Source: JAAZHD01 sp012510895
GTDB taxonomy: Bacteria > Bacillota > Clostridia > Caldicoprobacterales > DTU083
NCBI GenBank assembly: GCA_050951465.1
Contig: JBMNJC010000028.1
Coordinates: forward strand, 1-64,000
Direction of reading: 5' to 3'
DNA length: 64,000 nt
How positions within the stretch are numbered: position 1 is the stretch's first letter; the number at the start of each line of letters is the position of its first letter. Position numbers and translations under genes: made by a program. Below the pieces are notes generated by a model. That model worked only from the letters and a program-made list of their open reading frames with translations, searched no databases and was not told the DNA's origin. This document shows, one piece after another, positions 60,527 through 64,000 of this stretch.

Positions 60527-61546
60527 ATGAAGTGGGACGAAAAAAGATTGGATGATTTATTGACTACCCCATCAGATCGGCTTTTAAAGGACATTAAAAA
60601 GATCAAGGGCGATATCATGATTCTTGGTGCAGGCGGTAAGATGGGGCCGACTTTGAGTCTGCTGGCCAAGAAAGCGGTGGAACAGGCCGGCGGCAGTCAA
60701 AGAGTCATTGCCGTATCCAGATTTACGGATCCATTTGCTGTGAAGCTCCTGAAAGAAAACGGAGTGGAAACCATTAGCGCGAATCTTATGGATAACGAAG
60801 CACTGAATGCTCTGCCGGAAGCAGATAATATTATATACATGGCAGGCCGGAAATTTGGAACTGATGGTCAGGAAAGCTTGACTTGGGCTATGAATGTATG
60901 GCTGCCGGTGATGGTAGCTCAAAAATTCCGTAATTCAAATATAGTTGTTTTCTCCTCCGGAAATATCTATCCAATGGTGCCCATTCATTCAGGCGGGGCA
61001 GATGAAACGGTTCCCCCTTTACCCAACGGAGAATATGCCATGTCCTGTCTGGGCAGGGAGAGGGTGTTTGAATATGCTTCCCGGGCATGGAACACTCCTG
61101 TCTTTGCTTATCGCTTGAATTATGCAATTGATCTTCGTTATGGAGTTTTGTATGATATTGCTTCTGCTATTATGGCTGGTAAACCGGTTTCTGTCGCCAT
61201 GCCGGTATTTAACTGTATCTGGCAGGGGGATGCCAATGAGATAGCTATCAGAGCATTGCTTCATGCCGGAAGTCCGATGGTAAAAATGAATATTACCGGT
61301 CCGGAAACCGTTTCCGTGCGATATGCAGCTCTGGAATTGGGAAAACTTCTGGGCAAGGAAGTTACTTTCACAGGAGAAGAGTCGGACAGTGCCTACCTGA
61401 ATAATGCTTCTTTGGCAATGAAAACCTTTGGATATCCATCTGTTTCTGTTAAAACCATGATTGAGTGGCAGGCAGAGTGGATTTTGTCGGGAGGACGAGT
61501 GCTGAATAAACCTACCCACTTTGAGGAAAGAAAGGGGAAATACTGA
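60527..61546 (+). CDS. NAD-dependent epimerase/dehydratase family protein
   Basis: This 339-residue protein has an extended SDR fold with the nucleotide-binding IMILGAGGKMGPTLSLL near residue 30, VVFSSGNIYP and the usual YxxxK region degraded to EYAMSCLGRERV, where the lysine is replaced by Arg. The substrate may be a sugar, sugar acid or nucleotide sugar. The ATG at 60527 has AAGGAGG upstream. It overlaps the following DapA-like gene by one base and is likely cotranscribed with the TetR gene. Confidence 0.85.
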   Translation: MKWDEKRLDDLLTTPSDRLLKDIKKIKGDIMILGAGGKMGPTLSLLAKKAVEQAGGSQRVIAVSRFTDPFAVKLLKENGVETISANLMDNEALNALPEADNIIYMAGRKFGTDGQESLTWAMNVWLPVMVAQKFRNSNIVVFSSGNIYPMVPIHSGGADETVPPLPNGEYAMSCLGRERVFEYASRAWNTPVFAYRLNYAIDLRYGVLYDIASAIMAGKPVSVAMPVFNCIWQGDANEIAIRALLHAGSPMVKMNITGPETVSVRYAALELGKLLGKEVTFTGEESDSAYLNNASLAMKTFGYPSVSVKTMIEWQAEWILSGGRVLNKPTHFEERKGKY

Positions 61547-62607
61547 TGCAAAAGCAAGAAGTTATGAAGAATTTTCGTGAGGGAATGGTCATACCCGCTC
61601 ATCCCCTTGCACTAAACGCAGAAAGAAAGCTGGATGAGAGAAGACAACGGGCTTTAACAAGATATTATCTTGATGCCGGAGCAGGCGGCCTGGCTGTTGC
61701 AGTTCACACCACACAATTTGAAATAAGAGATCCTAAAGTCGGATTATTCGAACCTGTATTGCGAATTGCACAAGAAGAAGCAGCCGCTTATGAGGCAAAA
61801 ACAGGTCGGAGCATATTTCTGATTGCAGGGGCATGCGGACCGGTAGAACAGGCTGTTGCAGAAGCAGAGCTTGCAAAAAACCTGGGATATCATGCAGTTT
61901 TGCTCAGTCCGGGAGGGTTGTCTCATTTAAGCGAGGAAGACTTGGTTTATCGTACCGAGCAGGTTGCAAAAGTACTTCCTGTTATAGGTTTTTATCTGCA
62001 GACTTCTGTGGGAGGAAGAATCTTTACCTATGATTACTGGCAGAAGGTGTGCAGCATTGAGAATCTGATTGGTATAAAGTGTGCATCCTTTGATCGTTAT
62101 ACCACACTGGATGTGGTTCGTGCGGCAGCTTTATCTCCAAGAAGTAAAGAAATTTCTTTATATACAGGCAATGATGACAATATAATCATCGACTTGCTGA
62201 CGAAATATGAGTTCGAGCATCAAGGCAGAAAATATGAAAAAGCCTTTGTGGGAGGTCTTTTAGGCCATTGGGCAGTATGGACTTATAAAGTTGTGGAGAT
62301 ATTCCGGCAAATAAAGAAATCTGCCGGAAAACCAAGTATCCCGGCAGAAATCTTGACCCTGGCTGCACAGGTTACTGATGCTAATTCGGCTTTCTTTGAT
62401 ACAGCCAATAATTTTAAAGGATGTATTGCAGGAGTTCATGAAGTACTCAGGAGACAGGGTCTGATGGAAGGGATATGGTGCATAAACGAGAATGAAACCT
62501 TGTCTCCCGATCAGGCCGAGGAAATCGATCGGGTTTATCGGATGTATCCTCATCTAAATGATGATGAGTTTGTCCGTGAAAATTTGGATAAATGGCTGAA
62601 TGGTTAA
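61546..62607 (+). CDS. DapA-superfamily (dihydrodipicolinate synthase-like) lyase
   Basis: This 353-residue TIM-barrel protein has the DapA-superfamily pattern: IPAHPLALNAERKLDERRQRA at the N-terminus, GGLAVAVHTTQF, the tyrosine in GFYLQTSVGG, and the Schiff-base lysine in GIKCASFDRY. Members form or cleave C-C bonds of 2-oxo acids: DapA, NanA, KDG aldolase, dehydratases. No lysine-pathway gene is adjacent; with an epimerase/dehydratase and a TetR regulator it more likely serves sugar-acid breakdown. A terminator follows. Confidence 0.9.
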   Translation: MQKQEVMKNFREGMVIPAHPLALNAERKLDERRQRALTRYYLDAGAGGLAVAVHTTQFEIRDPKVGLFEPVLRIAQEEAAAYEAKTGRSIFLIAGACGPVEQAVAEAELAKNLGYHAVLLSPGGLSHLSEEDLVYRTEQVAKVLPVIGFYLQTSVGGRIFTYDYWQKVCSIENLIGIKCASFDRYTTLDVVRAAALSPRSKEISLYTGNDDNIIIDLLTKYEFEHQGRKYEKAFVGGLLGHWAVWTYKVVEIFRQIKKSAGKPSIPAEILTLAAQVTDANSAFFDTANNFKGCIAGVHEVLRRQGLMEGIWCINENETLSPDQAEEIDRVYRMYPHLNDDEFVRENLDKWLNG

Positions 62608-62636
62608 TGGAAGCGGAACAGGGTAAATTTGCAGAT

Positions 62637-62673
62637 ATAAAAAGGGTTGGTGGCTTCTGTACCAATCCTTTTT
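62637..62673 (+). terminator. Rho-independent terminator of the TetR operon
   Basis: AAAAAGGGTTGGT (62639-62651) and ACCAATCCTTTTT (62661-62673) form a 13-bp stem with one G-T wobble and a 9-nt loop; the right arm itself ends in T. Confidence 0.88.
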
Positions 62674-62775
62674 ACTGTTAACGTTCGTGCAAAAGCCTTC
62701 TGCTGGTTTATAATACAATTGTGAACCTCTGCCGGAATTTATCTGAAAAAAATCCAGGAACAGGGGAGATTGAAT

Positions 62776-64000
62776 TTGGATTCTAAGAGAATAGCCGATA
62801 TCCTTAATGAAATTGGGCTGTACCTGTAGCTGAAAGGTGAGAACCCATTTAAAATACGGGCATATGAAAACGGAGCCAGGATTATCCGGAACCTGGAAGA
62901 GGATTTAGGGACCTTAGTCAAAGAGAATTGTCTTGGGACCATTAAGGGGATAGGCAAAGCACTGGAAGAAAAGATAACGGAATTGGTTACGACAGGAGAA
63001 CTTCAGTATTACCGTGAACTTAAGGCAGAGTTACCGCCTGGAATATTCGACCTTCTTAAAATTCCGGGGCTGGGGCCGAAGAAAGTCAGGGTATTATATG
63101 ATGCTTTGGGAATAGAAAGCATTGGTGAGCTGGAATATGCCTGTAAAGAAAATCGATTGATAAATCTGCCAGGATTTGGAAAGAAAACTCAGGATAATAT
63201 ACTGAAAGGCATTGCCCATATTCGTTCCCATGAAGGGCTGTTTTTGATTCACGAAGCAGAAAGCATGGCTTTACCGTTGCTTAAAGATTTACAACACTGT
63301 CCGGACATAAAAGAGGTGAGCGTTGCCGGCAGTTTGCGCCGGAGAAAGGAAGTCATTAAGGATATAGACCTGTTGGCTTCATCTATTCAAGAGAAAAAGG
63401 TTATGGATTATTTTGTTTCTCTTCCTCAGGTCACGGATATAATCGGGAAAGGAGCAACTAAGGCAAGTATAAGGATAAGGGGCGGCATAGCCGTAGACAT
63501 GAGAGTAGTTTCACCGGAACAATATCCATATGCCCTGCATCATTTTACCGGAAGCAAGGAACACAATACAAAAATGAGGCATATTGCAAAGTCTATGGGT
63601 TTTAAAATGAATGAATACGGCTTATTTCAGGAAGATGGTAAATTAATTTCATGTAAAGACGAGGAAGAATTGTTCAATAGACTGGGAATGGCTTATATTC
63701 CCCCTGAACTACGTGAGGATATGGGCGAGATTGAAACAGCTTTGGAGAACCGGCTGCCCAATCTGGTAGAAGCGGAAGATCTTAAGGGTTTATTTCATTT
63801 CCACAGCCGATACAGTGACGGCAGCAACTCAATAAGGGAATTGGCAGAAGAGGTGCGCAGGGAAGGCTATTCTTATATGGGCATTTCCGATCACAGCCGC
63901 TCTGCCTATTATGCAGGGGGATTGAAAGAGGAGGACATTTTAAGGCAGATTGAGGAAGTTGACGCTCTGAATCATATATTCAGCAACTTTTATATATTTA
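62776..64000 (+). pseudogene. polX: PolX DNA polymerase/PHP exonuclease, in-frame TAG at codon 18, 3' end beyond window
   Basis: From TTG at 62776 (GGGGAG upstream) the frame reads MDSKRIADILNEIGLYL, then TAG at 62827-62829, then LKGENPFKIRAYENGA and onward without another stop to the window edge. PolX normally reads LLExKGENPFK here, so the TAG sits where Glu (GAG) is expected, a one-base change. The rest looks intact: helix-hairpin-helix motifs (IPGLGPKKVRVLYDALG), the polymerase aspartates (AGSLRRRKEVIKDIDLL), and the start of the PHP domain (FHFHSRYSDG, GISDHS). It may be a recent nonsense mutation, a sequencing error, or a gene expressed from a downstream start. The 3' end is outside the window. 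Confidence 0.85.

Noticed and set aside
62827..62829. Amber codon in polX as pyrrolysine or recoding site
   Set aside because: TAG ends many intact genes in this window, and the position corresponds to an ordinary Glu in the family, so a nonsense change or sequence error is simpler.

Overview
The window is a stretch of chromosome from a spore-forming, moderately AT-rich Firmicute of clostridial type. The evidence is a run of sporulation genes (gpr, spoIIP, yqfC, yqfD, a CotF-like coat protein), a CIRCE-controlled heat-shock operon, pyruvate phosphate dikinase, purine-rich ribosome binding sites before almost every gene, and very frequent TTG starts. Nearly all genes lie on the + strand. The exceptions are a phosphoesterase, an isocitrate dehydrogenase-type enzyme, the coat protein, rpsT and an HPr-like protein. 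No rRNA, insertion sequence, prophage, CRISPR array or recombinase was seen.

Layout. 1-10.7 kb is accessory metabolism. A tRNA-Asn and a phosphoesterase are followed by a six-gene + strand operon: Gfo/Idh/MocA oxidoreductase, VanY-type peptidase, Anabaena-sensory-rhodopsin-transducer-like protein, a 41-residue ORF, gamma-glutamyltransferase and an MFS carrier. Then come an isocitrate/isopropylmalate dehydrogenase and a coat protein (both -), and a second oxidoreductase paired with a xylose-isomerase-like TIM barrel. 10.7-15.4 kb holds lysC, a Fur-family regulator, dut, an orphan solute-binding lipoprotein and holA. 15.4-53 kb is the conserved Firmicutes backbone, largely in the Bacillus subtilis order: rpsT, gpr, spoIIP, lepA, hemW, hrcA-grpE-dnaK-dnaJ, prmA, rsmE, mtaB, HIT, rpsU, nfeD-floA, yqfC-yqfD-phoH-pgpH-ybeY-cdd-era-yqzL-recO, ppdK, dgt, dnaG-rpoD, a CAT tRNA, trmK-nif3-zinc ribbon, and RNase P RNA. 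51-60 kb carries an HPr-like protein, dCMP deaminase, a duplicated P-loop protein, typA, a small ATPase, thrC, nadE and a STAS protein. 59.7-62.7 kb is a TetR-controlled module with an NAD-dependent epimerase and a DapA-family aldolase/lyase. The window ends inside polX, whose reading frame carries an in-frame TAG at codon 18.

How it fits together. The backbone couples translation and RNA maturation (rpsT, rpsU, lepA, prmA, rsmE, mtaB, ybeY, era, trmK, rnpB) with replication and repair (holA, dnaG, recO, polX, dut, dgt), proteostasis and sporulation. The accessory blocks look like small-molecule (sugar, sugar-acid, peptide) catabolism. No clearly new multi-gene defence or mobile system was found. 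The most notable points are at the level of single proteins: NadE appears to lack its glutaminase cysteine, RecO lacks its zinc-finger cysteines, an HPr-fold protein lacks the phosphorylatable histidine, GrpE has a cysteine-rich N-terminus, polX is interrupted, and a rhodopsin-transducer-family protein sits in a peptidase/transporter operon.
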